From: Lacticaseibacillus rhamnosus
Lineage (GTDB): Bacteria; Bacillota; Bacilli; Lactobacillales; Lactobacillaceae
NCBI RefSeq assembly: GCF_900636965.1
Contig: NZ_LR134331.1
Coordinates: 2,542,001-2,606,000 of the forward strand
Direction: 5' to 3'
Length of the DNA stretch: 64,000 bases
The notes under the pieces are model-generated. The model ran no database searches. It was not told the origin of the DNA and saw only the letters and a program-made list of their open reading frames with translations. Made by a program: the position numbers and the translations under genes. Positions 25,810-35,440 of this stretch are shown here, piece after piece (within the stretch, counting starts at the first letter, position 1; every line of letters starts with the position of its first letter).

Positions 25810-26811
25810 TTAATGGCTGCCTTGACGCTGACGGGCGCGCGCTTCAGTTTGCGCCACAAAGTCATCAAAAATATGATTGACTTCTGCTTGCGTATCAACC
25901 ATATTAACGGCTGCTTTGGTCTTTGCCGAGCGTGGAATGCCTTTTAAATAATAGGCTGCTTGCATCCGGAATTCACGAACGGCCTGGTGTTCTCCGTGCA
26001 GGTCAACCAACCGTTGTAACTGTAACTTGGCAGTGGCGATTTTTTCGCGCGGTGTTGGTTCCGGAATCAGCTCGCCATGATCAAGATAAGCTGCCATCTG
26101 CTTCAAGACCCACGGATTTCCTAATGCTGCGCGGCCCACCATGACTGCATCGGCGCCAACCTCATCAAGCATCCGTTTGGCATCTTGTGGGGTTCGCACG
26201 TCACCATTCCCGATAAATGGAATGCTCAGGTGTTGTTTGACTTCTTTTAAGATGTTCCAGTCAGCATGTCCAGAATATAGCTGCTTGCGTGTCCGCCCAT
26301 GCATGGCTAATGCGGCAGCGCCACCGCGTTCAGCTGCCAATGCATTTTGAACCGCATAAATGTGGTCTTCATCCCAACCCGTGCGCATCTTAACCGTGAC
26401 CGGCTTTGAAACCGCATCGGTCACAGCAGCCACCATTTCGTAAACTTTCTCCGGATCTAAAAGCCAGTGTGCCCCCGCATCGGTTTTGGTAACTTTCGGT
26501 ACAGGGCAGCCCATATTGATGTCAATGATGTCTGCAGCCGTGTTTTGATCGACAAACTTAGCTGCATTCACCAACGTTTCCTTGGTGCCACCAAAAATCT
26601 GAATGGAAATCGGATGTTCACGCGGATCAACAAACAGCATACTTAACGTCTTTTTATTTTTGTACATGATGCCGCGGTCACTAATCATTTCACAAACGAC
26701 CAAACCAGCACCGAATTCTTTGGCTGTCACCCGAAAAGCCGCATTCGTCACACCAGCCATGGGTGCAACAACGAGTCGGTTTGGGATCTCAACATCGGCA
26801 ATGTGCCACAT
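25810..26811 (-). CDS. dusB: tRNA-dihydrouridine synthase
   Basis: 333 residues. An FMN enzyme that reduces specific uridines in the tRNA D-loop. TIM-barrel start LVVAPMAGVTNAAFR, catalytic Cys in DINMGCPVPKV (about residue 100), Lys/Arg phosphate-binding segments VTVKMRTGWDEDH and AMHGRTRKQLYSG, then IGNGDV and VMVGRAALGNPW. ATG 26811 is preferred because GAGGTGG lies five to seven bases upstream; GTG 26820 is in frame but overlaps it. Gene order hslO-dusB-lysS matches Bacillus. Confidence 0.95.
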   Translation of the reverse strand: MWHIADVEIPNRLVVAPMAGVTNAAFRVTAKEFGAGLVVCEMISDRGIMYKNKKTLSMLFVDPREHPISIQIFGGTKETLVNAAKFVDQNTAADIIDINMGCPVPKVTKTDAGAHWLLDPEKVYEMVAAVTDAVSKPVTVKMRTGWDEDHIYAVQNALAAERGGAAALAMHGRTRKQLYSGHADWNILKEVKQHLSIPFIGNGDVRTPQDAKRMLDEVGADAVMVGRAALGNPWVLKQMAAYLDHGELIPEPTPREKIATAKLQLQRLVDLHGEHQAVREFRMQAAYYLKGIPRSAKTKAAVNMVDTQAEVNHIFDDFVAQTEARARQRQGSH

Positions 26812-26873
26812 ACAAGCCACCTCTTTCTTGCTTTCGCGTTGTTAACTTTACTTAAAATAAGCAAATACTGCAA

Positions 26874-27758
26874 CTATTCATGCCGGGCCAACAAAGCTTC
26901 AAGATCGGCCACACTGTAATGATATTGATTACCGCAGAACTTACAGGTCGTCTCGGCACCGCCGTCTTCATCAATCATTTCCTGCAATTGTTTCCGCGGC
27001 AAAGTGGCCATAATATCGCCAAAATGTTTCTTGGAACAATTACATGCAAACCGCAATGCTTGGGTATCCAGGAAGCGAACGGGCTCTTTGCCTGCAACAC
27101 GTTGGATAATCTGCTCGGGAGTCAGGCCACTTTTTAATAACTCCGATACAAGCGGTAGTGTTTTGACGTTTGCTTCCAGTTCTGACAATTCGGCATCGGT
27201 CGCACCGGGCAACGCCTCTAGCATGAAACCGCCAGCAACCTTAATCGTGTTATCGGCATTGACAAATACAGAGAGTCCGACTGCCGCGGGAATCTGCTCA
27301 GACTTAGCTAAATAATACGTAAAATCTTCTGCTAGCTCACCTGAAACCAGTGGTACCTGTCCCGTAAACGGCTCGCCGATTCCGATATCTTTCGTCACCG
27401 CAAGCATGCCGTGTTTGCCGACTGCTTTTGCCACATCGATTTTACCGACGAGATTGAGGGGAAGATTCACGTGCGGCTCCTGAACATACCCGCGAACGGT
27501 TCCGAGTTGCGTACCATCTGTGACGATCGAGCCAACCGGGCCATCCCCTTTGATACGCACAGTCAGCAAGTCATTCGTGTTTTTTAATCCCGATGCGGCT
27601 AATAACGCTGTGGCAATTAAAGTTCTGCCCAGCGCAGCCGAAGCCGCACTCCAGGTGTCATGGCGTCGTTGTGCTTCGCTTACCGTTTGCGTGGCGTCGA
27701 CTGCGAAAATTCGAAAATGGGCGTTGCGCGACAATGCACTCGCGATGTAGTCACTCAT
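26874..27758 (-). CDS. hslO: Redox-regulated chaperone Hsp33
   Basis: 294 residues. Cytoplasmic holdase activated when oxidation releases its zinc. The C-terminal zinc switch is complete: Cys-x-Cys in FACNCSKKHFGD and Cys-x-x-Cys in TTCKFCGNQYHY, about 30 residues apart. The N-terminal substrate-binding domain includes GPVGSIVTDG and VRGYVQEPHV. It lies 53 bp upstream of dusB on the same strand. The upstream side is a repeat-filled gap that separates it from ftsH. Confidence 0.96.
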   Translation of the reverse strand: MSDYIASALSRNAHFRIFAVDATQTVSEAQRRHDTWSAASAALGRTLIATALLAASGLKNTNDLLTVRIKGDGPVGSIVTDGTQLGTVRGYVQEPHVNLPLNLVGKIDVAKAVGKHGMLAVTKDIGIGEPFTGQVPLVSGELAEDFTYYLAKSEQIPAAVGLSVFVNADNTIKVAGGFMLEALPGATDAELSELEANVKTLPLVSELLKSGLTPEQIIQRVAGKEPVRFLDTQALRFACNCSKKHFGDIMATLPRKQLQEMIDEDGGAETTCKFCGNQYHYSVADLEALLARHE

Positions 27759-27826
27759 GTTGGATTGATCCTCTTTTCTGAAAGTTAAACGTGGCTATTC
27801 TACCAAAAATTGCCGTTATTGAAAAG

Positions 27827-28037
27827 CCGGCGCAGAAACCCACATGTCAAAACCTTGATGGCGATGGTCAAAGTCCGATCATCACATTTATGGCCACTTA
27901 TGTTCTGGCTTATGCCCATAACGCGCTCACCGGCGCAGGGATCTGCGTGTAAGGACCTCGAACGCGATGGCCAAGACCGGGCCATCACGTCCGAGGCCGC
28001 TTACACTCCGATCCCTAACCGCGCCGGTTCGCGCTTA
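27827..28037. repeat. Two units of a 103-bp palindromic intergenic repeat
   Basis: CCGGCGCAG begins at 27827 and again at 27930, exactly 103 bp apart, and the sequences between align. The second unit is a long imperfect palindrome: inner arms TGTAAGG..CCTCG..CGATGGCC and GGCCATCACG..CGAGG..CTTACA, outer arms CGCGCTCACCGGCGCAGGGATC and its partner GATCCCTAACCGCGCCGG. The first unit is diverged. It belongs to the same family as 54491-54925. It lies between ftsH and hslO, which run the same way. Open frames through it are not genes. Confidence 0.85.
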
Positions 28038-28040
28038 ATA

Positions 28041-28074
28041 AAAAAACACCACCAACATTTGGCAGTGTTTTTAT
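28041..28074 (-). terminator. Terminator of ftsH
   Basis: Minus strand: AAAAACACTGCCAA-ATG-TTGGTGGTGTTTTTTT, immediately after the ftsH stop and directly before the repeat units. Confidence 0.85.
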
Positions 28075-28076
28075 AC

Positions 28077-30227
28077 TTAGGCTTGCGGATTCTGATGATC
28101 GTCATCGGACGGGTTACTGCCAGGTGTTGTGTCGTCTGGCTTTTCCACACTGTCCGTCGTATTGTCATCATGCGCATCTTGGTCTGTTTGATCAGCATTC
28201 GACTGACCCTCAGACTTAGCATGTGCTTCTTCGTCTGCTTGCTTTTCTTTATCCTTGTGTTCCAAGGCTGCTTTGGATTGCTCAAAAGTTGCGGCCTTTT
28301 CACTTGGAAATTCGTCTTGATCGCGTTCTGGCATCTTGCCGTCATTGAACAAGCTGAGAATTTCTTTTTCATTCAAGGTTTCGTACTTAAGCAATGCTTC
28401 GGCAATCAACTTGTGCTGGTCACGATGGGCTTGGATAATTTCGTAGGCCTGTTTGTGGGCCTCGTCAATAATCCGCCGCACTTCATCATCAATTGCCGTT
28501 GCGGTTGTTTCTGAGTATGGCGGTGTTTGGCCATACTGAGCACCCAAGAACGGCTGCCCTTCAGTCTCAAGCTGAACGGTTCCAAGCCGATCAGACATCC
28601 CATACTGTGTGACCATACTGCGTGCAATTTGCGTTGCCTGTTCAAAGTCATTGGAAGCTCCAGTGGATTCAACGCCGAAAATAATTTCTTCAGCTGTGCG
28701 ACCACCAAGTAAACCAACAATTTGTTCGGTCAATTCCTTCTTGGTTAGCAGGAATTGATCGTCTTTTGGCAGCATAATTGCATATCCGCCAGCACGACCA
28801 CGCGGAATGATGGTAACTTTGCGCACCGTTCGTGAATCGCTTAAGACTAAACCGACAATGGCGTGCCCAGCCTCGTGATACGCAACCATCGTCCGTTCTT
28901 TCGGGCTGATGACGCGGTCTTTCTTCGCCGGCCCAGCAATGACACGATCTTCAGCTTCATCCACATCAGCTGCATCAATCTGCTTCTTACTTCGCCGCGC
29001 TGCAACCAACGCCGCTTCATTCAACAGGTTTTCCAAGTCAGCCCCGACAAAACCAGGAGTCTGACGGGCAATTTCCTTCAAATCGACATTTGGTGCCAGC
29101 GGTTTGTTCTTTGCATGAACCTTCAAAATGGCTTCACGGCCTTTAACATCTGGTCGGCCAACCAAAATCTTCCGGTCAAAACGACCTGGACGCAGCAAAG
29201 CCGGATCAAGAACATCGGAACGGTTCGTTGCAGCAATGACAATCACGCCTTCATTACCCGTGAACCCATCCATTTCTACCAGCAACTGGTTTAATGTCTG
29301 TTCACGTTCATCGTGACCGCCGCCCATACCAGCGCCACGCTGACGACCGACCGCATCAATTTCATCAATGAAGATGATTGAAGGAGCTGCTTTTTTAGCC
29401 TGATCAAAAAGATCACGAACACGCGAAGCCCCGACACCAACGAACATCTCGACAAAGTCAGAACCGGAAATCGAGAAGAACGGTACGCCGGCTTCACCAG
29501 CAACCGCCTTGGCTAGTAAGGTTTTACCAGTACCAGGAGGACCCTCAAGCAAAACCCCGGCTGGAATACGGGCACCCAATGCCGAGAATTTACGCGGATC
29601 TTTCAGGAACTCAACCACTTCAACCAGTTCCTGCTTTTCTTCTTCTGCACCGGCAACATCAGAGAAGCGAACTTTATTGGCATTTTTATCGGCTTGTTTA
29701 GCCCGCGACTTGCCAAAACTCATCACGCGACCGGAGCCGCCGCCTTGACCTGCCTGATTCATCATCATATAGAAGAAGATCATCATGATGACAATCGGTA
29801 CAACTGTAATCAACAAGCTAAACCAAACACCGGACTGCGATTCCTCCTGCGTATTGGTCTTGACATTGTTGGCATTGGTCATTTTTTGGATCTGACTCAA
29901 AGTTGCATCATTCGTCGGAATATAAGTCGAGAATTTGGTAACTTTGGTTGACTGATTGCCAAAAAAGCTCAGAGAGTTGTTCGTACCGGAAGACTTTTCA
30001 GCCTTCTTGTATTCACCGCTGACCTTATAAACGCCACCAGATGGCTGGAGCGAATAGCTTTTGACATTGTCCTTTTTTAATTCGGACATAAAGGTGCTTG
30101 TTTCAATTTCTTGGGACGATGTTGTCCCATTATCGCGCATATAATACGCAAAACCGGTGACCAGCAGCACAAAAATGATGATATACGTCAGCGTGCTACT
30201 GAACAGGCCGTTTTGTTTTTTCTTCAT
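28077..30227 (-). CDS. ftsH: ATP-dependent zinc metalloprotease FtsH
   Basis: 716 residues. Membrane-anchored AAA+ protease that degrades membrane and regulatory proteins. Membrane segment 1 lies at about 9-27; an extracytoplasmic domain follows; membrane segment 2 is [20 protein letters not shown] (about 130-150). AAA+ Walker A is GPPGTGKT, Walker [10 protein letters not shown], and a second region of homology [20 protein letters not shown] is present. The zinc site is HEAGH with the distal Asp in the C-terminal half. The C-terminal 70 residues are strongly charged and low in complexity. It follows hpt by 61 bp in the tilS-hpt-ftsH order typical of Bacilli. Confidence 0.97.
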   Translation of the reverse strand: MKKKQNGLFSSTLTYIIIFVLLVTGFAYYMRDNGTTSSQEIETSTFMSELKKDNVKSYSLQPSGGVYKVSGEYKKAEKSSGTNNSLSFFGNQSTKVTKFSTYIPTNDATLSQIQKMTNANNVKTNTQEESQSGVWFSLLITVVPIVIMMIFFYMMMNQAGQGGGSGRVMSFGKSRAKQADKNANKVRFSDVAGAEEEKQELVEVVEFLKDPRKFSALGARIPAGVLLEGPPGTGKTLLAKAVAGEAGVPFFSISGSDFVEMFVGVGASRVRDLFDQAKKAAPSIIFIDEIDAVGRQRGAGMGGGHDEREQTLNQLLVEMDGFTGNEGVIVIAATNRSDVLDPALLRPGRFDRKILVGRPDVKGREAILKVHAKNKPLAPNVDLKEIARQTPGFVGADLENLLNEAALVAARRSKKQIDAADVDEAEDRVIAGPAKKDRVISPKERTMVAYHEAGHAIVGLVLSDSRTVRKVTIIPRGRAGGYAIMLPKDDQFLLTKKELTEQIVGLLGGRTAEEIIFGVESTGASNDFEQATQIARSMVTQYGMSDRLGTVQLETEGQPFLGAQYGQTPPYSETTATAIDDEVRRIIDEAHKQAYEIIQAHRDQHKLIAEALLKYETLNEKEILSLFNDGKMPERDQDEFPSEKAATFEQSKAALEHKDKEKQADEEAHAKSEGQSNADQTDQDAHDDNTTDSVEKPDDTTPGSNPSDDDHQNPQA

Positions 30228-30288
30228 TTAGAACCTCCGGCAACATTCAATTAGTTCCTTATATACTACCACAAACACGGCGCTTAGA

Positions 30289-30837
30289 TTAAGATTTTGC
30301 CGCATAGACTTCTGGCTTTAATACCCCAATATAAGGTAAGTTACGATAACGTTCGGCATAATCCAAGCCATACCCAACCACAAATTCGTTTGGCACTGTG
30401 GTTCCCACATAGTCTGCCTGAACATCAACAACCCGTCCTTCAGGTTTGTCCATCAGCGCACAAATGCGGACCGATTTTGCTTTGCGGGTTTTAAAAATAT
30501 CGGTTAAGTACTTCAAGGTGCGTCCTGTATCAACGATATCCTCAACGATTAAGACATCGCGATCCTTCACGCTGGCATCAAGATCTTTAATAATCTTGAC
30601 CTCACCGCTAGATTCAGTCGCATCACCATAACTTGACACGTCCATAAAATCGAGTTCCATATAATCATCAATTTCGCGAACAAGATCAGTCATGAACATG
30701 ATGGCACCTTTTAAAATGCACACCACTAACGGATTCTTCCCCGCGTAATCACGCTTAAGTTCCGCGCCAAGTCTTGTCGTGATGGCGTGAATATCGTCTT
30801 GAGAATACAAAACCTTTAAAATATCGGGATTCATCAT
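30289..30837 (-). CDS. hpt: Hypoxanthine phosphoribosyltransferase
   Basis: 182 residues. Purine salvage: hypoxanthine or guanine plus PRPP gives IMP or GMP. The PRPP-binding loop is [17 protein letters not shown] (about 98-114), with the flexible loop [13 protein letters not shown] and the purine-recognition end [22 protein letters not shown]. Its ATG overlaps the tilS stop in ATGA, so the two are translationally coupled; the ribosome site GAGGATAA lies inside the end of tilS. Confidence 0.96.
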   Translation of the reverse strand: MMNPDILKVLYSQDDIHAITTRLGAELKRDYAGKNPLVVCILKGAIMFMTDLVREIDDYMELDFMDVSSYGDATESSGEVKIIKDLDASVKDRDVLIVEDIVDTGRTLKYLTDIFKTRKAKSVRICALMDKPEGRVVDVQADYVGTTVPNEFVVGYGLDYAERYRNLPYIGVLKPEVYAAKS

Positions 30838-32141
30838 TTATCCTCACTTCTGTCAACATCTGGCAATTTCACCAGTACAACATGGAGTATATCAGTTTGA
30901 GCAGGGAGCGACAATCGTTCTAAAGGCTGACCTTCAATCCAAAAAATCTGATGACCTTGCGCTAATACCAGTAATTGATCGCGTGTTCGGGCCGGAACCT
31001 TTGCATTGATAAAAAATCGCCGCAGCTTCTGCTTCACGCCATTAGGCAGGTAAACAATATCACCGGCCTGGCGGGTCCTTAATGTAATCGGCAAGCGCAC
31101 ACGTACCGGAATACCTTGGTCACCAGCCACTTTTGTTCGTAGCTGAAATGTACCGCGAGCAGTTTGGCATTTTTGGCCAATACGAGAAAATGTTGCCGGC
31201 GCTAGTTTTGGTTTTGGCACCAACTTCACAATTTTGGCCGCTTGAACCGCAATCGTCACGCCAGCGCCAAGATCAAATCGTCGTTCGCGAGTATCATTCA
31301 GGCTTTTCAGGATCGGCATGAGCAGTCCGTGGTTAACTCTCGGCTGCCATTGGCGTAGCAAGGTTGCCAGCAGCATCAGCTGGATCGTGCGCGGCTGATT
31401 TGCTGCCGCGCGCCAATCAATTGTCACCGAATTAATCCGCAACCGCTGCTGCCATTCAGTCAGTTGCATTTGAGCCAGTGCAACCAGGCCAGACTGTTCC
31501 GTTGTAAATCTTTGGACATGCCGCAACAACTCGGGATTTTGCTTTTTAAATGCCGGAATCACTTGATGGCGCAACTGATTGCGGGCATAACGCGTATCGG
31601 CATTGGATGGATCGTCGCAAAAATCCAGACCGTGCCTGCCTGCATAAGCTCGAATATCATCTTTACTAAAATTCAGCAGCGGACGCACCAAACGCTTTTT
31701 ACGCCACGGTTGATCCGGACGAATTCCTACAAGGGCGGCCGGATCACCGGAGCGTCCTAACCGAAACAGGACCGTTTCAAGTTGATCATCCGCGTGATGC
31801 GCTGTCATGATCACCGTGGCTGCCTGAGAATCGGCACTCGCATTCAAGAAGTCGTAGCGTGCCTGTCGCGCCGCAGCTTCACTTACCGCAGTGGCGGCCG
31901 ATCGCTGCCATGTTCCAGTCACAACCGGAACATGATAACGCGCTGCTGCAGCCGCCACAAATGCTTGCTCCTGTCGGCTTTCTGGCCGCAAACGATGATC
32001 AAACGTTGCGACAACGACATCCAGATTCGGTGCTCGAACTGCCAGGTCCAACAAGACCATCGAATCCACGCCTCCGGAAACAGCCACTAACACCCGGGTA
32101 TGCGGCGTAAACTCAAACTGTTCAAAAAGCTTTGGACTCAT
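30834..32141 (-). CDS. tilS: tRNA(Ile)-lysidine synthase
   Basis: 435 residues from ATG 32141, chosen because GGAGGAG lies seven to eight bases upstream; the frame stays open to 32201. It converts C34 of the AUA-reading tRNA-Ile to lysidine, an essential step. The PP-loop ATP site is [13 protein letters not shown] near the N-terminus, followed by [14 protein letters not shown] and [15 protein letters not shown]. The C-terminal part holds the TilS substrate-binding domains. It overlaps hpt by four bases. Confidence 0.95.
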   Translation of the reverse strand: MSPKLFEQFEFTPHTRVLVAVSGGVDSMVLLDLAVRAPNLDVVVATFDHRLRPESRQEQAFVAAAAARYHVPVVTGTWQRSAATAVSEAAARQARYDFLNASADSQAATVIMTAHHADDQLETVLFRLGRSGDPAALVGIRPDQPWRKKRLVRPLLNFSKDDIRAYAGRHGLDFCDDPSNADTRYARNQLRHQVIPAFKKQNPELLRHVQRFTTEQSGLVALAQMQLTEWQQRLRINSVTIDWRAAANQPRTIQLMLLATLLRQWQPRVNHGLLMPILKSLNDTRERRFDLGAGVTIAVQAAKIVKLVPKPKLAPATFSRIGQKCQTARGTFQLRTKVAGDQGIPVRVRLPITLRTRQAGDIVYLPNGVKQKLRRFFINAKVPARTRDQLLVLAQGHQIFWIEGQPLERLSLPAQTDILHVVLVKLPDVDRSEDK

Positions 32142-32220
32142 GTGTCTGCTCCTCCGCTTAGCATACTCGGCCAAGCATATTGATCGCATAACCACCATCA
32201 AATCGGCTTGGCAACAAAAT

Positions 32221-32260
32221 AGGCCCAGAACAAATAACCGTTTGTCCCAGACCTGATTTT
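32221..32260 (-). terminator. Terminator of the S1-domain gene
   Basis: AGGTCTGGGACAAA and TTTGTTCTGGGCCT pair (several G-T pairs), with T-rich flanks on both sides, including seven T at 32257-32263 on the plus strand. It lies just after the S1-domain gene and before tilS. Confidence 0.65.
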
Positions 32261-32261
32261 T

Positions 32262-32741
32262 TTAACTACGCCGACCGCCTCGGCCGCCGCGTTTGCCTTC
32301 GGTGTTGCGGCGAAGAACACTTAGGCGATCTTCGCTTTCTTTCAAATAGCCGGACATCATCGCATCAAAATCGCCTTTTACCGGTTGGGCTTTGTGGCCG
32401 AATCGATTGCCACTATTGCGTGCGCCGCCTTGGAAGCGGTTATTGCCAGCATGTGGCGCGGGTGCGTGTCTGTTTTCGTGATAATGATCATTTTCACGTT
32501 GTTGCGGTTTGTCAACTGCTTTCCGGATAGACAGGCCAATCTTACCATCTTGGATCGAAAGGACTTTAACCGTCACCGGTTCGCCAACATGCAGCACATC
32601 ATGAATATCTTTGACATAAGCGTCAGAGACTTCGCTAATGTGCACCAATCCGGTCTTGCCATCGCCTAACTCAACGAATGCACCGAATTTCGTGATCCCG
32701 GTGACTTTACCAGCCACTTTCGTACCAACTTCAACTGCCAT
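32262..32741 (-). CDS. yabR: S1 RNA-binding domain protein (YabR-like)
   Basis: 159 residues. One S1/OB-fold domain fills residues 1-72 (VAGKVTGITKFGAFVELGDGKTGLVHISEVS...VGEPVTVKVLSIQDGKIGLSIR). The rest is basic and low in complexity, with His, Asn, Gly and a final RGGRGGRRS, typical of flexible RNA-contacting tails. YabR-like proteins sit between divIC and tilS in Bacillus, as here. The precise role is unknown; general RNA binding is likely. Ribosome site AGGAGGACTT lies just before ATG 32741. Confidence 0.88.
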   Translation of the reverse strand: MAVEVGTKVAGKVTGITKFGAFVELGDGKTGLVHISEVSDAYVKDIHDVLHVGEPVTVKVLSIQDGKIGLSIRKAVDKPQQRENDHYHENRHAPAPHAGNNRFQGGARNSGNRFGHKAQPVKGDFDAMMSGYLKESEDRLSVLRRNTEGKRGGRGGRRS

Positions 32742-32776
32742 AAAAAAAGAAGTCCTCCTAATTAAATGTATCTATA

Positions 32777-32804
32777 AGTATAGCATGAGTGAAAAGACAC
32801 GCAA
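32777..32804 (-). promoter_or_regulatory. Promoter of the S1-domain gene
   Basis: Minus strand: extended -10 TGCTATACT with TATACT at 32777-32782, a 16-base spacer and a weak -35 TTGCGT (32799-32804). It lies about 40 bases before the start codon. The rest of the 280-bp gap up to divIC shows nothing else I can name. Confidence 0.6.
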
Positions 32805-33024
32805 GCACGACGTATTAGCCTAGCCAAAGCAACTGAATGCAGTCGTCAAAGGCAATTCGCCATGAAGAAAACATTTCAGCGTCTGTGCTCCCCGCCAATG
32901 CTTGCCACCTCATCAAGAATACCACTGAATCTCAAACCAACAACTCTAAAGTAGCCAAATGACTGCAGGGACGCGAATATAAAAAACGACCGGCACTTGC
33001 GTTTATTGCAACCCGTTTATCGCG

Positions 33025-33426
33025 TCATTGGGTAACGTTTAAGTCCGGCACTTTGTTTGCTTTATCCGGCAAATTAAAAATAATCTCTCCCGGTTTCGAA
33101 TAGAGGTATTTTTCACGAATCAGCTTGGCCGTGTAATCGTCATTATGCAATTGGTCAACCTGAACTTTAAGGGCGGCTTTGTTCGCCTTTAATTTATTCA
33201 AATTAGACTTGGCTTTGGCAACCGCCTGATTTGTTTCCCCCAGTGTCATTTGCGTGCGCATTAAACTGACGCCGCCTAAGCCCAAAATAGCAACCATCAC
33301 AATTAGCAAATTACGAATTCGTTTCATATGTACCGCGTGTGCCCGCGACTTAGGCACACGTGTCGACTTTTGCCTGTGTTCACGTGTATATGCATTATTT
33401 AATTGACTGATATTATTTTTCGCCAT
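33025..33426 (-). CDS. divIC: Septum formation initiator DivIC (FtsB family)
   Basis: 133 residues, single-pass membrane protein. A basic cytoplasmic head is followed by one membrane segment at about 38-55 (LLIVMVAILGLGGVSLM). A coiled coil (about 60-100, rich in Lys, Ala, Leu and Asn) comes next, and a short external end contains YLYSKPGEIIFNLP. This matches DivIC/FtsB, which works with FtsL and DivIB at the division septum. An extended -10 (TGTTATACT, 33478-33486) lies upstream, so it may be transcribed separately from rqcP. Confidence 0.92.
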   Translation of the reverse strand: MAKNNISQLNNAYTREHRQKSTRVPKSRAHAVHMKRIRNLLIVMVAILGLGGVSLMRTQMTLGETNQAVAKAKSNLNKLKANKAALKVQVDQLHNDDYTAKLIREKYLYSKPGEIIFNLPDKANKVPDLNVTQ

Positions 33427-33518
33427 CTGTCTGCACCCTCGTTTTCACCAGCCGTGTATCACTACTTCAGTAAATCAAGTATAACAAATCAGAGGGGCTG
33501 CTGTTCAATAAATCGGCA

Positions 33519-33782
33519 TTAAAATGTTTCTTTATAATCTTCTTTCAAAACCGTGTACATATCGGCCGCTTCGTTCTTTTTCGTTGTTTCAACTAAATCG
33601 TCCGCACGTACGGTCAATGTTTTGTTACCGAAATTAATCACCAGCGTGTCGCCAACTCCAACATCGGTACTCGACTTGGCAACTTTACCGTTGATCGTGA
33701 TCCGGCCCTTATCCGCAATTTCCTTGGCAACGGTGCGCCGTTTAATGATTCGTGAGACTTTAAGGAACTTATCCAATCGCAT
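33519..33782 (-). CDS. rqcP: S4-domain ribosome quality-control factor RqcP (YabO)
   Basis: 87 residues, almost all S4 RNA-binding domain: [33 protein letters not shown]. RqcP/YabO stabilises P-site tRNA on 60S-like 50S complexes while RqcH adds alanine tails to stalled chains. It follows the flippase gene by six bases, so they are one transcript. It keeps the Bacillus place between yabM and divIC. Confidence 0.93.
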   Translation of the reverse strand: MRLDKFLKVSRIIKRRTVAKEIADKGRITINGKVAKSSTDVGVGDTLVINFGNKTLTVRADDLVETTKKNEAADMYTVLKEDYKETF

Positions 33783-33788
33783 GTCTTT

Positions 33789-35363
33789 TTACCTCGCTTT
33801 TATTCGTCGTAACAATCGTAAATACTTTTTCCCGCCTGGCAGATCTAGCATCTCGCGTAACGTCAACAATCGCAGCCATGTTCCGGCAATCAAGAAGACC
33901 ACGACGCCGATGACAACGCCAAGCAACGTGACACCGACTGCCACAGTTCTTGAGCTCAGCGGAATCCATCCCACCGTAACATGCACAATAACCGTCATAA
34001 TCCCGGTCACGGCAACAAGCTTGGGTACAAACAGCCGCAGTGCACTTCTGCCTTTGATCGTCTCAGGAACTGCATAATAAATCAAGCACAGGATCACACC
34101 CAAGGCCAAAATTGTCGCCCCGCTTGCTCCTGCTGTTCCAAAGCGCATCACCAGTGGTTCATTGCTCAGCGCCTTCACCACAATGCCGAGTAATAAGGCC
34201 ACACTGATCCCTGTATACCGATCAAGGCTTTGCAAAATCGCATTATACGCGTTGATCATGGCAACAACGGCAATGGCAAGTGCATATAACTGCAAGGCAT
34301 AAGTGCCAGCCGTATCGCCAAACAATAATAGATTAATCGCCGGCATCAAGACAATCAGTCCCGAAGCCGCCGCCAGCGCAAAGGCTAAGTTGAAATGGAC
34401 TAATTCGGCTCCGCGCTGAATGAACTGGCGGCGCTGTCGTAATTGCCGCGCCTGAGTCAGACTGGGTAGCAACGTTGTAGACAAAGACGCTGCCACCACC
34501 AAACCCAATTGGACCAGTGGCTGGCCGCGATCATAAACCCCTTTTAAGCTCTTGGCAGTTGCCATTGCAATCCCTGAACCAGTCAAACCTTTCGTCACCG
34601 TGAAGCTGTCAATCAGCTGTAGCAAGATCAACAAAGCCGCATAAAGCGTAATCGCCCCACCTTCACGGATAAACCGACTAATTAAGCGGCCGTATGCGTG
34701 AAGCCCGGGAAATTGATACTGCTGCTGACCAAAAACTTGCCGATAAGGCCGCCATAAAGTCAAAGCAGCGGCGGCCCCGCCAAAAAATGCCCCACTCATG
34801 GCAACAGCGCCCATTTGATAAACGCTCCAGTGATATTGCAGAAACCACCAAGCCGCTAGCAGAATCACCGCCACCCGGACAAGCTGTTCAACCACTTGAC
34901 TCGTTGCGGTTTTTACCATATCAAAAGTGCCTTGAAAATAACCGCGGCCAGTTGCCAGTAGCGGCATGGTTAAGAACATAAAGGCCACCATTTGGATTAA
35001 CGGCAACAATTCCGGATCCGCCATCGCCTGCGCAATTGCGGCCCCAAAAAATTCGAGTCCCAAAAATAACGCCCACGAAATCCAAGTCAAAATGACCCGA
35101 CTTTGATGGGCCACTGTTCGTTTGGCTTCGAGACTGTCAGCTTCTGCAACCAGCTTGGAGATATAAACCGGAAACCCTGACAACGCAAACGTCATGCCCA
35201 GTCCATAAATCGGATAAATTTGCTGATAGGCGTAAAACCCAGTGTCGCCAACCATATTCTGGAAAGGAACGCGATAAACGGCGCTTAGAATCTTTGCAAT
35301 CAAGGAACTAAGACTCAAGATCCACGCACCGCGCATCAAATGTTTCATTTGTTGATTATGCAT
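33789..35363 (-). CDS. Polysaccharide/lipid flippase of the MOP superfamily (YabM/SpoVB-like)
   Basis: 524 residues with about 14 membrane segments. The N-terminus LMRGAWILSLSSLIAKILSAVYRVPFQNMVG followed by GFYAYQQIYPIYGL is typical of the YabM/SpoVB/MurJ-like group. Such proteins move lipid-linked glycans across the membrane; candidates here are lipid II or another wall precursor, but the substrate cannot be told from sequence. Start ATG 35363 follows AGGAGATC. It lies between mfd and rqcP as yabM does in Bacillus. Confidence 0.9.
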   Translation of the reverse strand: MHNQQMKHLMRGAWILSLSSLIAKILSAVYRVPFQNMVGDTGFYAYQQIYPIYGLGMTFALSGFPVYISKLVAEADSLEAKRTVAHQSRVILTWISWALFLGLEFFGAAIAQAMADPELLPLIQMVAFMFLTMPLLATGRGYFQGTFDMVKTATSQVVEQLVRVAVILLAAWWFLQYHWSVYQMGAVAMSGAFFGGAAAALTLWRPYRQVFGQQQYQFPGLHAYGRLISRFIREGGAITLYAALLILLQLIDSFTVTKGLTGSGIAMATAKSLKGVYDRGQPLVQLGLVVAASLSTTLLPSLTQARQLRQRRQFIQRGAELVHFNLAFALAAASGLIVLMPAINLLLFGDTAGTYALQLYALAIAVVAMINAYNAILQSLDRYTGISVALLLGIVVKALSNEPLVMRFGTAGASGATILALGVILCLIYYAVPETIKGRSALRLFVPKLVAVTGIMTVIVHVTVGWIPLSSRTVAVGVTLLGVVIGVVVFLIAGTWLRLLTLREMLDLPGGKKYLRLLRRIKAR

Positions 35364-35440
35364 GGTGATCTCCTATCAACATCGCTGCATCGCTGTGCCA
35401 AAATAACGCAGCGCACATCGATATCCAGCAGTTCATCTTA

